This document shows, in pieces, positions 27,574-37,638 of a DNA stretch of 64,000 nt. Positions within the stretch are counted from its first letter, which is position 1. Each line of letters begins with the position of its first letter. A program made the translations under genes and the position numbers. The DNA comes from F0422 sp003992255 (GTDB lineage Bacteria; Bacillota; Negativicutes; Veillonellales; Veillonellaceae): contig NZ_RQVA01000003.1 of NCBI RefSeq assembly GCF_003992255.1, forward strand, positions 62,001 to 126,000, read 5' to 3'. Under the pieces are notes generated by a model. That model saw only the letters and a program-made list of their open reading frames with translations, ran no database searches and had not been told where the DNA came from.

Positions 27574-27680
27574 ACTTCTAAAAAAATCGCCATAAGGCTA
27601 CTACTTGTAACGGCATTCCTCAGGATGGTATTATTTGCTTGTTGTGAACAGCAATGTGGTGTATTATGCGTATATATCCT

Positions 27681-27696
27681 ATGTATGGTATAATAA
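27681..27696 (+). promoter_or_regulatory. Extended -10 promoter of rnmV
   Basis: TGGTATAAT fits the TGnTATAAT extended -10 pattern about 35 bases before the rnmV start. The same 16 bases occur in the duplicated copy at 25471, which supports functional constraint or recent duplication. Confidence 0.6.
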
Positions 27697-27728
27697 TAAA
27701 ATACGAAGGTGTGAAGGAGCTTGGTCTT

Positions 27729-28268
27729 ATGTTAAAACAGGTCTTGGTGGTAGAAGGTAAATCAGATATTCAACGGGTGCAACAAGCTTTAGAGGTGGAG
27801 TGTATTGCCACGGAGGGGTTTAATTTGCGCAAGCCTGTGTTAAGCCGCATTAAAGATGCGTATGAAAAACTAGGGATTATTATTTTGACAGATCCTGACT
27901 ATGCAGGTGAACGGATTCGTCGGTTTTTAACGAAGCGCTTTCCACTGGCTCAGCATGCATTTGTGCCACGAGAGGAAGCGTATGCCAATGATGATATAGG
28001 AATTGAACAAGCTAGCCCTGAGTCTATACGTAAGGCATTAGAGGTACTGCATATTGAATCTATGGAATCATCAGAGTTATTTACGATGCAAGATTTGGTC
28101 CAATATGATTTAAGTGGAGGTTCGAGTAGTGCTGCTATGAGGGCTCGTATAGGTGCTAAACTTGGCATAGGTTATGGAAATGGGAAGCAATTTTTATATC
28201 GGTTAAATCATTATGGCATTAGTAGAGCGGCTTTCTTTGCAGCTCTTTCAGAAGACGAAAACAAATAG
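27729..28268 (+). CDS. rnmV: Ribonuclease M5
   Basis: The 179-residue Toprim nuclease matures 5S rRNA. It has VVEGKSDIQRV (catalytic Glu), ILTDPDYAGERIRR (DxD) and the C-terminal DUF4093-type region (LVQYDLSGGSSSAAMRARIG) missing from the truncated copy. The start is the ATG with GAAGGAG upstream; the longer in-frame start includes the promoter and is rejected. ksgA follows 11 bases later, the conserved rnmV-ksgA pair. Confidence 0.94.
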   Translation: MLKQVLVVEGKSDIQRVQQALEVECIATEGFNLRKPVLSRIKDAYEKLGIIILTDPDYAGERIRRFLTKRFPLAQHAFVPREEAYANDDIGIEQASPESIRKALEVLHIESMESSELFTMQDLVQYDLSGGSSSAAMRARIGAKLGIGYGNGKQFLYRLNHYGISRAAFFAALSEDENK

Positions 28269-28279
28269 TAGGAGAATTC

Positions 28280-29143
28280 ATGATAGAATCAGTCATTGCA
28301 AGTCCAGAGGTTGTGCATTATATATGCAAACGATTTGGCATTCAAATGAGTAAAAAATTAGGGCAGAACTTCTTGATTAAGCGCACCGTGGTCGACAAAA
28401 TCGTACAGGCTGCAGAACTTGACGCAGGGGATGCTGTCTTAGAGGTAGGACCGGGGATTGGAACCTTGACGCAAGGTTTGGCACAAAGTGGGGCTAATGT
28501 TACCTCTGTAGAGCTAGATAGACGTTTGTTAGAGGTGTTAGACACAACTCTAGAGGCATACGATAATGTGCGCATTATTCATGGGGACGTATTGAAAGTT
28601 AATATTCCTGAATTGATGGACCATAAGCCATTCAAAGTAGTAGCGAATTTACCATACTATATTACAACGCCAATCATTATGTCCTTGCTAGAGTCTAAAT
28701 TGCCTATCGAACGATTAGTTGTGATGGTGCAAAAAGAAGTAGCAGAGCGCATGATTGCCAAACCAGGTACAAAAATGTATGGCGCCTTATCGGTGGCTGT
28801 ACAATATTATACAGATCCATATATTGTCATGGATGTACCACCGAAGGCATTTTTGCCGGCTCCTGAGGTAACAAGTGCAGTCATTTGCTGTCCATTGCGT
28901 AACGAGCCACCTGTGAAAGTCCATAGTGAAGCTTACTTCTTCCGTGCTGTGAAAGCTGGCTTTGCACAACGTCGAAAAACGTTTAGCAATACGATGAAGA
29001 CGACTGGTCTCAGTAAGGAGAAAATTGAAGCCATTTTAGCAAAAGCGAGTATTGATGGATCTCGTCGTGGAGAGACATTTACATTAGACGAATTTGCTCT
29101 CATTGGCAATGCGTGGTATGAACTGGACCAAGAAGATAAATAA
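28280..29143 (+). CDS. ksgA: 16S rRNA (adenine1518/1519-N6)-dimethyltransferase
   Basis: The 287-residue enzyme dimethylates two adenines near the 3' end of 16S rRNA. It has KLGQNFLIKRTVVDKI, motif I VLEVGPGIGTLTQGL, and the catalytic NLPYYITTPII. Length is typical. The ribosome site GTAGGAG overlaps the rnmV end. A strong terminator follows. Confidence 0.96.
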   Translation: MIESVIASPEVVHYICKRFGIQMSKKLGQNFLIKRTVVDKIVQAAELDAGDAVLEVGPGIGTLTQGLAQSGANVTSVELDRRLLEVLDTTLEAYDNVRIIHGDVLKVNIPELMDHKPFKVVANLPYYITTPIIMSLLESKLPIERLVVMVQKEVAERMIAKPGTKMYGALSVAVQYYTDPYIVMDVPPKAFLPAPEVTSAVICCPLRNEPPVKVHSEAYFFRAVKAGFAQRRKTFSNTMKTTGLSKEKIEAILAKASIDGSRRGETFTLDEFALIGNAWYELDQEDK

Positions 29144-29152
29144 ATACATATG

Positions 29153-29194
29153 AAAAAGGATTCTGCAACATCTGTTGTAGAATCCTTTTTCGTT
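29153..29194. terminator. Terminator shared by ksgA and the convergent gltS
   Basis: AAAAAGGATTCTGCAACA (29153-29170) pairs with TGTTGTAGAATCCTTTTT (29173-29190). Both sides carry A/T runs, so it can act in both directions between convergent genes. Confidence 0.9.
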
Positions 29195-29220
29195 TAGGGT
29201 AGTTTATATGCACGAGTTGA

Positions 29221-30465
29221 TTAAATCAATTTTGCCATAAATGTAATTAAGAATGCATTAGTAAAGTCGATAAGGAACGCCCCTACTAAGGATACGACTA
29301 ACCATGCTTTTGGAGATGGTCCGTATTTAGAAGCTAAGGATAACATGTTTACCAACGCATTTGGTGTAGCACCTAGACCGAAACCAATAGCACCAGCACC
29401 TAACATAACAGAATCGTAGTTGCGTTTGAACAGCCAGTAGATTAAATATGCAAAGATAGTAATCAACACCATTTGTGCAGCTAAGATAGCCATTAATGGT
29501 AAGGCTAGATCTACTAATTGTGCTAATTTTAAACTATTAATAGCCATAGTAACGAAGATACTCAAAGATACATTTGATACCGCATCAAGAGCAGCACTAT
29601 TAATAGTAATATGACCAGTAAAGTCAGCATAGTTACGAATGCAAGCACCAACAATCATAGCACCAATATAGGCTGGTAATGGGCCAAATACAGAAGATAG
29701 AGCTGCGCTCACTAATGTGCCAAGACCTAGAGAAATACCTACGAAAGCGATGACATGCATTAAGGATTGTAAGTCAAATAATTTACTTTCAGAGTCAGAT
29801 TCGTTAATATCGATACCATCAGCTTCTAATAATTCAGGATGATCTACAGGAGTAGGGACATTGTGCATTTTGATGATGCGGTCGCCTACAGGAGCACCTA
29901 GCAATGTACCGGCCACCATACCAAATGTAGCGGCAGCAATCGCAGCAGAAGCTACACCAGGGACACCAGTGAGTTCTTCAAAGTGAGGACCGAACGCGCC
30001 TGCTGTGCCAAGTCCACCCATCATGGAAACAGAACCTGCCATGATGCCGAAGATCGGTTCAATACCCATAGCTTTGGCAATCATGATACCGGCACCATTT
30101 TGGAAGACAATCCAAATGGTACACACAATCCAGAAGAAGATAATGGCAACGCCACCTTTTTTTAAGACGTTAAGACTTGCCATAAGGCCGATAGTAGTAA
30201 AGAAAGCTAACATCAAGAATGATTGCAAGGCACCATCGAAGACAATATTAACAACTTTATAATAGGATAAAAAGGCACATAAGAATGCAAATGGTAAACC
30301 ACCTACAGCAGGTGCAGGCATGCTGACACGTTGTAAGAAGGTGGAATGTTTTTTTATAAATTCACCTAAATACAATGTGACAATAGCTAAGGCTACCGTT
30401 TGAATCATAGACAGTTTCAATGTCCAGATTCCATTGACTAAACTCAAGTCTATTAGACCTTTCAT
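29221..30465 (-). CDS. gltS: Sodium/glutamate symporter
   Basis: The 414-residue integral membrane protein has about eleven hydrophobic segments and GltS hallmarks: LGEFIKKHSTFLQRVSMPAP near the N-terminus, GMVAGTLLGAPVGDR in the middle, and GFGLGATPNALVNM toward the C-terminus. It imports glutamate with Na+. AAAGGGGG lies before the ATG on the minus strand. It stands alone, convergent with ksgA. A polar, acidic cytoplasmic segment (residues about 215-230) sits between the two inverted halves. Confidence 0.94.
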   Translation of the reverse strand: MKGLIDLSLVNGIWTLKLSMIQTVALAIVTLYLGEFIKKHSTFLQRVSMPAPAVGGLPFAFLCAFLSYYKVVNIVFDGALQSFLMLAFFTTIGLMASLNVLKKGGVAIIFFWIVCTIWIVFQNGAGIMIAKAMGIEPIFGIMAGSVSMMGGLGTAGAFGPHFEELTGVPGVASAAIAAATFGMVAGTLLGAPVGDRIIKMHNVPTPVDHPELLEADGIDINESDSESKLFDLQSLMHVIAFVGISLGLGTLVSAALSSVFGPLPAYIGAMIVGACIRNYADFTGHITINSAALDAVSNVSLSIFVTMAINSLKLAQLVDLALPLMAILAAQMVLITIFAYLIYWLFKRNYDSVMLGAGAIGFGLGATPNALVNMLSLASKYGPSPKAWLVVSLVGAFLIDFTNAFLITFMAKLI

Positions 30466-31032
30466 AGTATAACCCCCTTTGGTATAAGAATCTTGTTAGA
30501 ATAAACTTATAGTCCTATCATAGCATGAAAATGAGGCACTCGTCATATGTTATTTTTCAGGTTTATAGCCATTAATGTAGTGATAACATAAGGTGTCCCA
30601 TAATAGGGTATCAATAAAATTGCGCACAACTCAACTAATAATTCTATAGAATGTAGAAAAATAAAGCATTTATAGTTATGAGGAAGCAGTGCATGATGTA
30701 TACACAGATATAGATAAATTACAATTTGTAATAAATAAAATGCAAAATAGATATAATTGGGGATTGTTTATATATGTATTGAAATAGAAAATAGATACTA
30801 TATTGTCTATCTATATCATGGTATCGTATTGATATAGATGTACAGGATGAGTAACAATTTGCATGCAGAATACTATTTGTGTCATAGTAATAAAGATATC
30901 TTGAACAATTTATGAAAAAAACACTGATAAATTAGACGAACTGTGGTACTATAGTACGTGTACTTTTTTGAAGAGTATTGGAAAGATCCATGTGGATATA
31001 AAGTTATAAACGTACTAGTATGCGAGGTTACT
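30466..31032. promoter_or_regulatory. Divergent intergenic region between gltS and the deacetylase gene
   Basis: About 570 AT-rich bases without a credible gene. A 12-base perfect palindrome GTACTATAGTAC lies at 30946-30957, and its TACTAT may be the -10 element of the deacetylase gene. On the other strand TATAAG near 30505 may serve gltS. Nothing else is evident. Confidence 0.4.
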
Positions 31033-31869
31033 GTGAAAAAAACACTAATAATTATATTAGGTAGTATGATATGTATTGGATTGTATCTAGGTATACAATA
31101 CCAGCGTTCTTTGAATTATAAGGCGACAGGAGTACCTGTGTTAAATTATCATCGGGTTGATTCAGATATCAGACATTCTTTGGTAGTCCCTCCGGAAGAA
31201 TTTAAAAAGCAAATGCAATATCTTCATGATGAGGGATACCATACGATTACATTAGATGATTTATATGAGTATGTAACGAATGGTAAAGCGCTGCCAGATA
31301 AACCTGTATTGATTACCTTTGATGATGGATACATAGATAATTACAATGAGGCCTTTCCCATTTTAAAAGAATATAATTTTAAGGCTACTTTGTTTATGAT
31401 TACTAGTTCTATTGGCGAGAATAGATTTATGAATCTACCTCAATTGAAAGAAATGCAAGCCAATGGCATTGATATTCAAAGCCATACGGTAAATCATAAA
31501 GACTTGCGGGATATGTCATTAGATAATGCAAGAGATGAACTAATTAGCTCTAAAGCGATTTTAGAGGATCGTATTGGTCATCAAGTTCGCTATATAGCGT
31601 ACCCAGGAGGCTTTGCGAATAAGGATATTGATAGAATCGCACAAGAAAGTGGATACAGAATGGCCTTTACAGTACAGGCTGGAAATGTAGAGCCAGGGCA
31701 AGATCTCTATAAATTGCCACGAGAAGCAGTATTTTTCAATGATACACCATTTGAAAATTTCTGGATTCGCCTCCATTATCCATGGGAAAATGCATTCTTG
31801 TGGAAGATTCATGATACATTGTTAGAGTGGAACATGAAGGGATTGGCGGATTTGTTGCCATTATTTTAA
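31033..31869 (+). CDS. Polysaccharide deacetylase (NodB homology) membrane-anchored protein
   Basis: The 278-residue protein starts with a membrane anchor (TLIIILGSMICIGLYLG), then a carbohydrate esterase 4 domain with VLNYHRVD, the metal/catalytic ITFDDGYIDN (TFDD), SHTVNHKDL (HxxxH) and IAYPGG. It likely removes acetyl groups from envelope glycans. I take the GTG at 31033 after GCGAGG; another in-frame GTG at 30958 would add 25 residues without a ribosome site. Substrate (peptidoglycan or an exopolymer) is open. Confidence 0.85.
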   Translation: MKKTLIIILGSMICIGLYLGIQYQRSLNYKATGVPVLNYHRVDSDIRHSLVVPPEEFKKQMQYLHDEGYHTITLDDLYEYVTNGKALPDKPVLITFDDGYIDNYNEAFPILKEYNFKATLFMITSSIGENRFMNLPQLKEMQANGIDIQSHTVNHKDLRDMSLDNARDELISSKAILEDRIGHQVRYIAYPGGFANKDIDRIAQESGYRMAFTVQAGNVEPGQDLYKLPREAVFFNDTPFENFWIRLHYPWENAFLWKIHDTLLEWNMKGLADLLPLF

Positions 31870-31903
31870 CAATAAGTGTTCATTACTTATATATCGGTAT
31901 ATT

Positions 31904-31945
31904 AAAAACCTAGATGATGAGGACCATCATCTAGGTTTTTTATTA
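31904..31945. terminator. Bidirectional terminator between the deacetylase gene and prfC
   Basis: A 16-base perfect stem (AAAAACCTAGATGATG at 31904; CATCATCTAGGTTTTT at 31925) with a five-base loop and T runs on both sides lies between convergent genes. Confidence 0.93.
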
Positions 31946-31954
31946 TGTATGCAA

Positions 31955-33544
31955 TTACGCTTCAATATTCGGCGTGTGCAAGAATGTTATATCTGGATTA
32001 CGTTCTACCACCCAACCCATTTGCCATTCGTTAGAAATTAATACAACCAAGCGGCCACGATTATCCTTTACAATCATAGCATTATCCATACCTTTAAGAC
32101 TGTTAACATCAACCTCGCCATCGATCCAGCGAGCTACACCATATGGTAGGGAATTATTGACTAAATCGACACCATATTCGTGTTTGAGACGATATTGTAG
32201 TACTTCAAATTGAAGCATACCAACAGCACCCACCACAAAGGAGTCCATAGAGTATAGTGGTTCAAAGATTTGTACAGCACCTTCTTGTGCTAATTGCGTC
32301 ATTCCTTTTAGGAACTGTTTACGCTTCATAGAATCTTTTGGTGTAACACGGGCAAAAAACTCAGGTGGGAATACAGGGAAATCGCTGAAAGTCACTTTGT
32401 GATTCGCAGCACATAGAGTATCACCTACACCCATGGTACCAGCATCGAAGACACCGATAATATCGCCAGGGAAGGCTTCATCGATAATCGTACGCTCTGT
32501 AGCTAAGAATTGTTGTGGTTGAGACAAACGTAACGTTTTACCAGATTGTTGGTGAAGTACATTCATGCCTTTTTCAAACTTACCGGAACAAATACGCATG
32601 AACACAATGCGGTCATGGTGATTTGGATTCATATTGGCTTGGATTTTAAACACGAAGGCAGAGAAGTCTTCAGAGGTAGGTTCCACAGTTTCTTCACGAG
32701 CCGTACGAGGAGCTGGCATTGGTGCCAGTTCCAAGAATTTCTCAAGGAATGGTTTAACCCCAAAGTTTGTCATGGCAGAACCGAAGAACATCGGTGTTAA
32801 TTCACCAGCTTTTACTTTTTCTAAATCAAATGCATCACCAGCCACGTCGAGAAGTTCAATGTCATCGATTAAGGATTGATGCACCTCTTCTCCTAATAGC
32901 TCACGGAATGCTGGGTCGTGTACATCGCCTTTTGTAGAAGCCAGTTTCTTTTGACCATGGGATTCATCTTTTTCGAACAGTTCTACAGTGTTCGTTTCCC
33001 GGTCGTATACACCTTGGTATTCACCGTTGATGCCTACAGGCCAGTTCATAGGGACAGCACGGATACCAAGAGAGTTTTCAATTTCTTCCATCAAATCAAA
33101 TGGATTGCGACCGAAGTGGTCAATTTTGTTGACGAAGGTAAAGATAGGAATCCCACGTTCTTTACAAACAGCAAATAACTTTTTCGTTTGTGCTTCCACA
33201 CCTTTCGCTACGTCAATCAACATGACAGCGCTATCTGCTGCCATTAAGGTACGGTATGTATCTTCAGAGAAGTCTTGGTGACCAGGGGTATCCAGAATGT
33301 TCACACGATGACCATCGTAATCGAATTGCAATACAGAACTCGTCACAGAAATACCACGTTGCTTTTCAATTTCCATCCAGTCAGATACGGCATATTTTTG
33401 TGTTTTTCTAGACTTAACAGAACCTGCCAAATGGATAGCACCACCGTATAGCAATAGTTTTTCCGTCAATGTTGTTTTACCCGCATCTGGGTGAGAAATG
33501 ATGGCGAACGTTCGGCGCCGGGTTACTTCTTCTAAAAATGTCAT
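31955..33544 (-). CDS. prfC: Peptide chain release factor 3
   Basis: The 529-residue translational GTPase recycles RF1/RF2. It has the P-loop SHPDAGKTTLTEKLL, switch II DTPGHQDFSEDTYRTL, NKID in FTFVNKIDH, and the RF3-specific C-terminal half. Length fits RF3 rather than EF-G. GAGGTG precedes the ATG on the minus strand. It is monocistronic. Confidence 0.95.
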   Translation of the reverse strand: MTFLEEVTRRRTFAIISHPDAGKTTLTEKLLLYGGAIHLAGSVKSRKTQKYAVSDWMEIEKQRGISVTSSVLQFDYDGHRVNILDTPGHQDFSEDTYRTLMAADSAVMLIDVAKGVEAQTKKLFAVCKERGIPIFTFVNKIDHFGRNPFDLMEEIENSLGIRAVPMNWPVGINGEYQGVYDRETNTVELFEKDESHGQKKLASTKGDVHDPAFRELLGEEVHQSLIDDIELLDVAGDAFDLEKVKAGELTPMFFGSAMTNFGVKPFLEKFLELAPMPAPRTAREETVEPTSEDFSAFVFKIQANMNPNHHDRIVFMRICSGKFEKGMNVLHQQSGKTLRLSQPQQFLATERTIIDEAFPGDIIGVFDAGTMGVGDTLCAANHKVTFSDFPVFPPEFFARVTPKDSMKRKQFLKGMTQLAQEGAVQIFEPLYSMDSFVVGAVGMLQFEVLQYRLKHEYGVDLVNNSLPYGVARWIDGEVDVNSLKGMDNAMIVKDNRGRLVVLISNEWQMGWVVERNPDITFLHTPNIEA

Positions 33545-33858
33545 AATTCACCTCTATTAATACATGTGCATGTTATATACTTTCATATCCTTAAAATTAT
33601 ATACTATTTGAGCCCTTCCTGTATAGGAGAGGATAGTGAAAGTTGGAAAACGGACCGTATCTATAGGAATGTTTTGTGCGATAACACTCTAATGATATAT
33701 GTCATGAGTAGCATTGGTAGGAAATTTTAAAGGACTATACAAGATAGAGGGAGAATAATTAGAGTAGATTTTTACTTATTTGGTACAATATGTAGTATAA
33801 TAAAAACTAAATGTAAAAAAGCTTCTTGGTAATAGATCATAGTAGGAAGAGGGAGCAT
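33545..33858. promoter_or_regulatory. Divergent promoter region of prfC and topB
   Basis: About 315 bases without a gene. TATAAT at 33796-33801 with TTTACT-like sequence 19 bases upstream is a plausible topB promoter about 55 bases before its start. No clear terminator or repeat is seen. Confidence 0.45.
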
Positions 33859-36156
33859 ATGCGTTTATTTATTGCAGAAAAACCGAGTGTAGGCCGAGAG
33901 TTGAGTTTAGTCTTGCCTAACCCACAGAGTGCAAAGCGGCGTGATGGATATATCGAACAAGGTGAGAATGTCATTACCTGGGCCTTTGGGCATATGTTAG
34001 AGCAGGTAGAACCAGCAGAATATGACGAAAAATATAAATATTGGAACTTTAACGCATTGCCAATACTGCCAGATACATGGAAATTGAAAGTTAAAAAGGA
34101 TAGTGCGAAACAATTTAAAGTGATTAGCCAGCTTATGCAAAAGGCAACAACGATTGTGAATGCAGGTGACCCAGACAGGGAAGGACAGTTGCTGATTGAT
34201 GAAATGTTGGATTACTTGGGTAACACAAAACCAGTGCAACGAATTTTATTAAACGCCTTAGATGAAAAATCGATGCGGTATGCGTTAGACCATTTAGAAG
34301 ATAATAAGAAGTTTCGCCATCTTAGAGATTCTGCATTAGCTAGATCTAGAGCAGATTGGTTGATGGGGATGAATTTATCGCGTGCCTATACACTAGAACA
34401 ACAGCATTTGGGTCGACGAGTTACGTTTCCTATAGGGCGAGTGAAAACGCCAACGTTAGCCTTGGTAGTGCGCCGTGAACGAGAGTTACAGAACTTTGTA
34501 CCTGTAGAATATTATGTATTACAAATACAATATGCTCATGAAAAAGGAGCATTTTGGGCTACTTGGAAACCGAAAGACACACAAATAGGCTTAGATCCAG
34601 ATGGACATATGTTGGAGGAAGCTGTCGTTACGTCTTTGCGCGATCGATTAATGGGAGAGCCACAAGGCTTAGTCACACTTGTAGAAAAGAAAAAGAAAAA
34701 AGAAGGACAGCGATTGCCGTATTCTTTATCTTCTTTACAAATTGTGGCGGGAAAATTATTTAATTATACGCCACAAGAAGTACTAGATATTGCGCAAAAA
34801 CTATACGAAAAGAAATATACTTCCTACCCTCGGTCGGATTGTGAATACTTGCCAGTAAATCAGCTTTCAGATGGGCAGACAATTCTATCAAATTTGATTA
34901 CAATGGGGCACAAAGAATTAGGGGAATGGGCAAAAGGAGGAACTCCAAGTATTAAGAGTCGTGCTTGGAATGATAAAAAAGTTACCGCCCATCACGCTAT
35001 TATTCCTACGACTGTACGATGCCCGTATCATACGTTGTCAAAACAGGAGCAGAATATTTACTTTTTAATTGCCCAAGCATATATAGCGCAGTTTTACCCA
35101 GAACATGTATATGAACAAACACGTATTGAAGTGACACATCAAGAGGAATTATTTACCGCATCAGGACGTGTAGTGATAGACTTAGGCTGGAAAGCGTTGT
35201 ATAAAAAAACAAAATCCTCTGAGGAGACAGAAGAAGACCAAGAAGAAGCCTCATTGCCGGCTGTGAAAAAAGGAAACTCTGTAACAGCGCAGGATAGTAA
35301 GGTGGATCAACGTAAAACGAAGCCACCTAGCCGCTTTACGTCGGCCACATTAGTTCAGGCAATGAAAGAGATTCACAAATATGTGAAACAGGAAGAGTTA
35401 AAAAAACAACTAAAGGATGTGTCTGGTATTGGTACAGAAGCGACACGGGCTACGATTATTGGAGAGTTAGTGAGTCGCAAATTCCTCAAGGAAGAGGGAA
35501 AAAAGAAAACCTTGATACCTACAGAGGAAGCCTATGCATTAGTGGATGCTTTGCCAGATAACTTGTTGTATCCAGACTCCACAGCGATTTGGGAAGAACG
35601 ATTAGCTCAGATGAGCGAGGGGAAAGAAAAACTAGATGTGTTTTTGCAAGATCAATCTAAATTCATAGTGGAACTAATTGATTTTGTAAAGGATCGTGTG
35701 GGGCATACACCGAAAACAGATATGGTGCACAGTGCAAATAAAAGAGCTGGTACACAGCGCCGAATAGGGGCGACGGCACAACGTACAGGCCGCAGTTGTC
35801 CGAAGTGTAAGACTGGTGACATGTTGCTACGTAAAGGTCCGTATGGAGAGTTTTATGGATGTTCTAATTTTCCCAAATGTAAACATACGGAACAAATCGC
35901 TGTAAAAGGAGAATCAGCTAGAGGTTCTACTCCTAGTGTTTCAAATATAGAGGGAAACAGGGGAAACTTTGAAACTTCAGGAACGATATTGGATGACACA
36001 CACAAAGAGTATACTTGTCCGCGATGCAAAAAAGGATACTTAGTCCAATACGAACAGAAACCAGAACCTATTTGGAAGTGCAGCGAGGGTAGTTCTTGTC
36101 GTACGAGTTGCGCCGATGTGGAGGGAAAACCAGCAATCTATGCGCATAGGAAATGA
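33859..36156 (+). CDS. topB: DNA topoisomerase III (type IA)
   Basis: The 765-residue enzyme relaxes and decatenates DNA through a 5'-phosphotyrosine. It has the Toprim domain (LFIAEKPSVGREL; NAGDPDREGQLLIDEML), the active-site Tyr in YTSYPRSDCEYLP, and C-terminal zinc ribbons (CPKCKTGDMLL with CSNFPKCKH, then CPRCKKGYL with a second Cys pair). A Lys/Glu-rich linker (about residues 450-490) interrupts the core. The ATG at 33859 follows AGAGGGAG; the upstream in-frame start is rejected. Confidence 0.93.
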   Translation: MRLFIAEKPSVGRELSLVLPNPQSAKRRDGYIEQGENVITWAFGHMLEQVEPAEYDEKYKYWNFNALPILPDTWKLKVKKDSAKQFKVISQLMQKATTIVNAGDPDREGQLLIDEMLDYLGNTKPVQRILLNALDEKSMRYALDHLEDNKKFRHLRDSALARSRADWLMGMNLSRAYTLEQQHLGRRVTFPIGRVKTPTLALVVRRERELQNFVPVEYYVLQIQYAHEKGAFWATWKPKDTQIGLDPDGHMLEEAVVTSLRDRLMGEPQGLVTLVEKKKKKEGQRLPYSLSSLQIVAGKLFNYTPQEVLDIAQKLYEKKYTSYPRSDCEYLPVNQLSDGQTILSNLITMGHKELGEWAKGGTPSIKSRAWNDKKVTAHHAIIPTTVRCPYHTLSKQEQNIYFLIAQAYIAQFYPEHVYEQTRIEVTHQEELFTASGRVVIDLGWKALYKKTKSSEETEEDQEEASLPAVKKGNSVTAQDSKVDQRKTKPPSRFTSATLVQAMKEIHKYVKQEELKKQLKDVSGIGTEATRATIIGELVSRKFLKEEGKKKTLIPTEEAYALVDALPDNLLYPDSTAIWEERLAQMSEGKEKLDVFLQDQSKFIVELIDFVKDRVGHTPKTDMVHSANKRAGTQRRIGATAQRTGRSCPKCKTGDMLLRKGPYGEFYGCSNFPKCKHTEQIAVKGESARGSTPSVSNIEGNRGNFETSGTILDDTHKEYTCPRCKKGYLVQYEQKPEPIWKCSEGSSCRTSCADVEGKPAIYAHRK

Positions 36157-36212
36157 TCTATATTTGTTGTATTAGATGGATAGTCACTAACAAATTATAT
36201 AATCTAGATAAT

Positions 36213-36256
36213 AAAAAAGAGGAATGTTGATACGATGTGTTCAACATTCCTTTTTT
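36213..36256. terminator. Bidirectional terminator between topB and the helicase gene
   Basis: AAAAAAGAGGAATGTTGA (36213-36230) pairs with TCAACATTCCTTTTTT (36241-36256), with A and T runs outside. Confidence 0.88.
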
Positions 36257-36304
36257 AGTATGTGTGTATGTGTGTATAGAGTCTGCTGCTAGTAAGTAAC
36301 AGAA

Positions 36305-37603
36305 CTATCTTTTTTTGCGTCCGCCACTACTAGAGCCACTGGATTTAGCGCGGCGCACACGAGTGTTGGCGCCTTTATGTCCGCGAGCTTTATGAGCTTT
36401 TGCTTTTGTAGCTTGGTAGGTACTTTTAATTTTAGGCTTCTTGTTAGTAGTTTCTTTCTTAGGTGCTAAGCCAGAGCCTTTAGTTTTTACTTGACCATCT
36501 TTTGTATATTTCGTTAACGTAGCTTGGATAGAGCGTTCAATACGACGTACCCAAATTTCTTCTGCTGGTGTAGCAAAGGTAACAGCTACCCCTGTGGAAC
36601 CCGCACGACCAGTACGGCCGATGCGATGGATATAATAGTCCATATCATGGGGTACATCAAAATTGTACACATGGCTAACGCCTTCGATATCGATGCCACG
36701 GGCTGCAATATCGGTAGCTACTAAAATAGGTGGATTGCCTTTTGCGAACTCTTTTAGTACCTGTGTTCGACGACCTTGTGTCATATCGCCATGAATTTCA
36801 CCTAGTGTTACACCTTTTCGAGCTAAATCATAAGCCAGTTTTATAGCGCCCTCTTTTGTATTACAGAATACGATGGCAAGGTATGGATTGTCTGCTTCTA
36901 ACATAGCTACAAGGCGGTTTACTTTGTCTTGTTCTTCCATCATGTATACTTTTTGTTCAATCGTATCAAGCGTAACATTCTCTCCTTGTACTGTAACAGA
37001 TGTTGGTTTTTGCATGTAAGCTTTCGCTAAGTTTCGGATTTTGTCTGGAATGGTAGCGGAGAACATCAATAATTGACGTTTACCGTCAGTGCCACTGATC
37101 AATTTTTCAATATCTGGTAAAAACCCCATGTGAAGCATTTGGTCAGCTTCGTCTAATACAACGCGGCGGATAGAGTTTAAATGTAAAGTGCCACGATTGA
37201 CGTGATCTAATAGACGACCAGGAGTGCCGATGATAACATGAGGGCGACGACCTAACTTTTGAAGTTGTCCTTCAATAGTTTTGCCACCAATAAGAGGTAG
37301 TACATCTACGCCTAAGATGGCTCCTAAATGTCGAGCTTCCTCCGCAATTTGTTGGATAAGCTCACGAGTGGGGGCGATGATGAGTGCTTGCTCTTGTTGT
37401 ACATCTGTATGGATACGTTGTAATAACGGTAATAGGAAAGCTAGGGTTTTTCCCGTTCCTGTTTGTGCTTTTGCAATGACATCTTGCCCCTTGAAGATGA
37501 GGGGGATGGATTTTTCTTGGATTGGTGTAGGTTGTTTTACGCCTACCTTTTGTAATGCTTGTATCAGCTCAGGCACAATGCCTAAGGATTGAAATGATTT
37601 CAT
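36305..37603 (-). CDS. DEAD-box ATP-dependent RNA helicase
   Basis: The 432-residue helicase has the Q motif region (PTPIQEKSIP), motif I AKTGTGKT, DEAD in VLDEADQML, SAT in LMFSATIP, and HRIGRTGRAG. The C-terminal tail is strongly basic (Lys/Arg/Gly/Ser) and ends in GGRKKR, as in CshA/RhlE-type helicases that bind RNA during ribosome assembly, mRNA decay or cold growth. CGGAGA precedes the ATG on the minus strand. A promoter and palindrome lie just upstream. Confidence 0.94.
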   Translation of the reverse strand: MKSFQSLGIVPELIQALQKVGVKQPTPIQEKSIPLIFKGQDVIAKAQTGTGKTLAFLLPLLQRIHTDVQQEQALIIAPTRELIQQIAEEARHLGAILGVDVLPLIGGKTIEGQLQKLGRRPHVIIGTPGRLLDHVNRGTLHLNSIRRVVLDEADQMLHMGFLPDIEKLISGTDGKRQLLMFSATIPDKIRNLAKAYMQKPTSVTVQGENVTLDTIEQKVYMMEEQDKVNRLVAMLEADNPYLAIVFCNTKEGAIKLAYDLARKGVTLGEIHGDMTQGRRTQVLKEFAKGNPPILVATDIAARGIDIEGVSHVYNFDVPHDMDYYIHRIGRTGRAGSTGVAVTFATPAEEIWVRRIERSIQATLTKYTKDGQVKTKGSGLAPKKETTNKKPKIKSTYQATKAKAHKARGHKGANTRVRRAKSSGSSSGGRKKR

Positions 37604-37638
37604 AGTGTATCTCCGTTTCTAAATGACTTAATGGTTAT

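Noticed and set aside
30466..31032. Hidden small gene between gltS and the deacetylase gene
   Set aside because: Frames are short, stop-dense and lack ribosome sites; only promoter-like elements and a palindrome remain.
33997..34239. Minus-strand frame within topB
   Set aside because: Antisense to the Toprim domain; Cys/Phe-rich composition is typical of a shadow frame.
36141..36300. Possible tRNA or small RNA in the gap after topB
   Set aside because: Only a bidirectional terminator is present; no cloverleaf or CCA-like pattern could be built.
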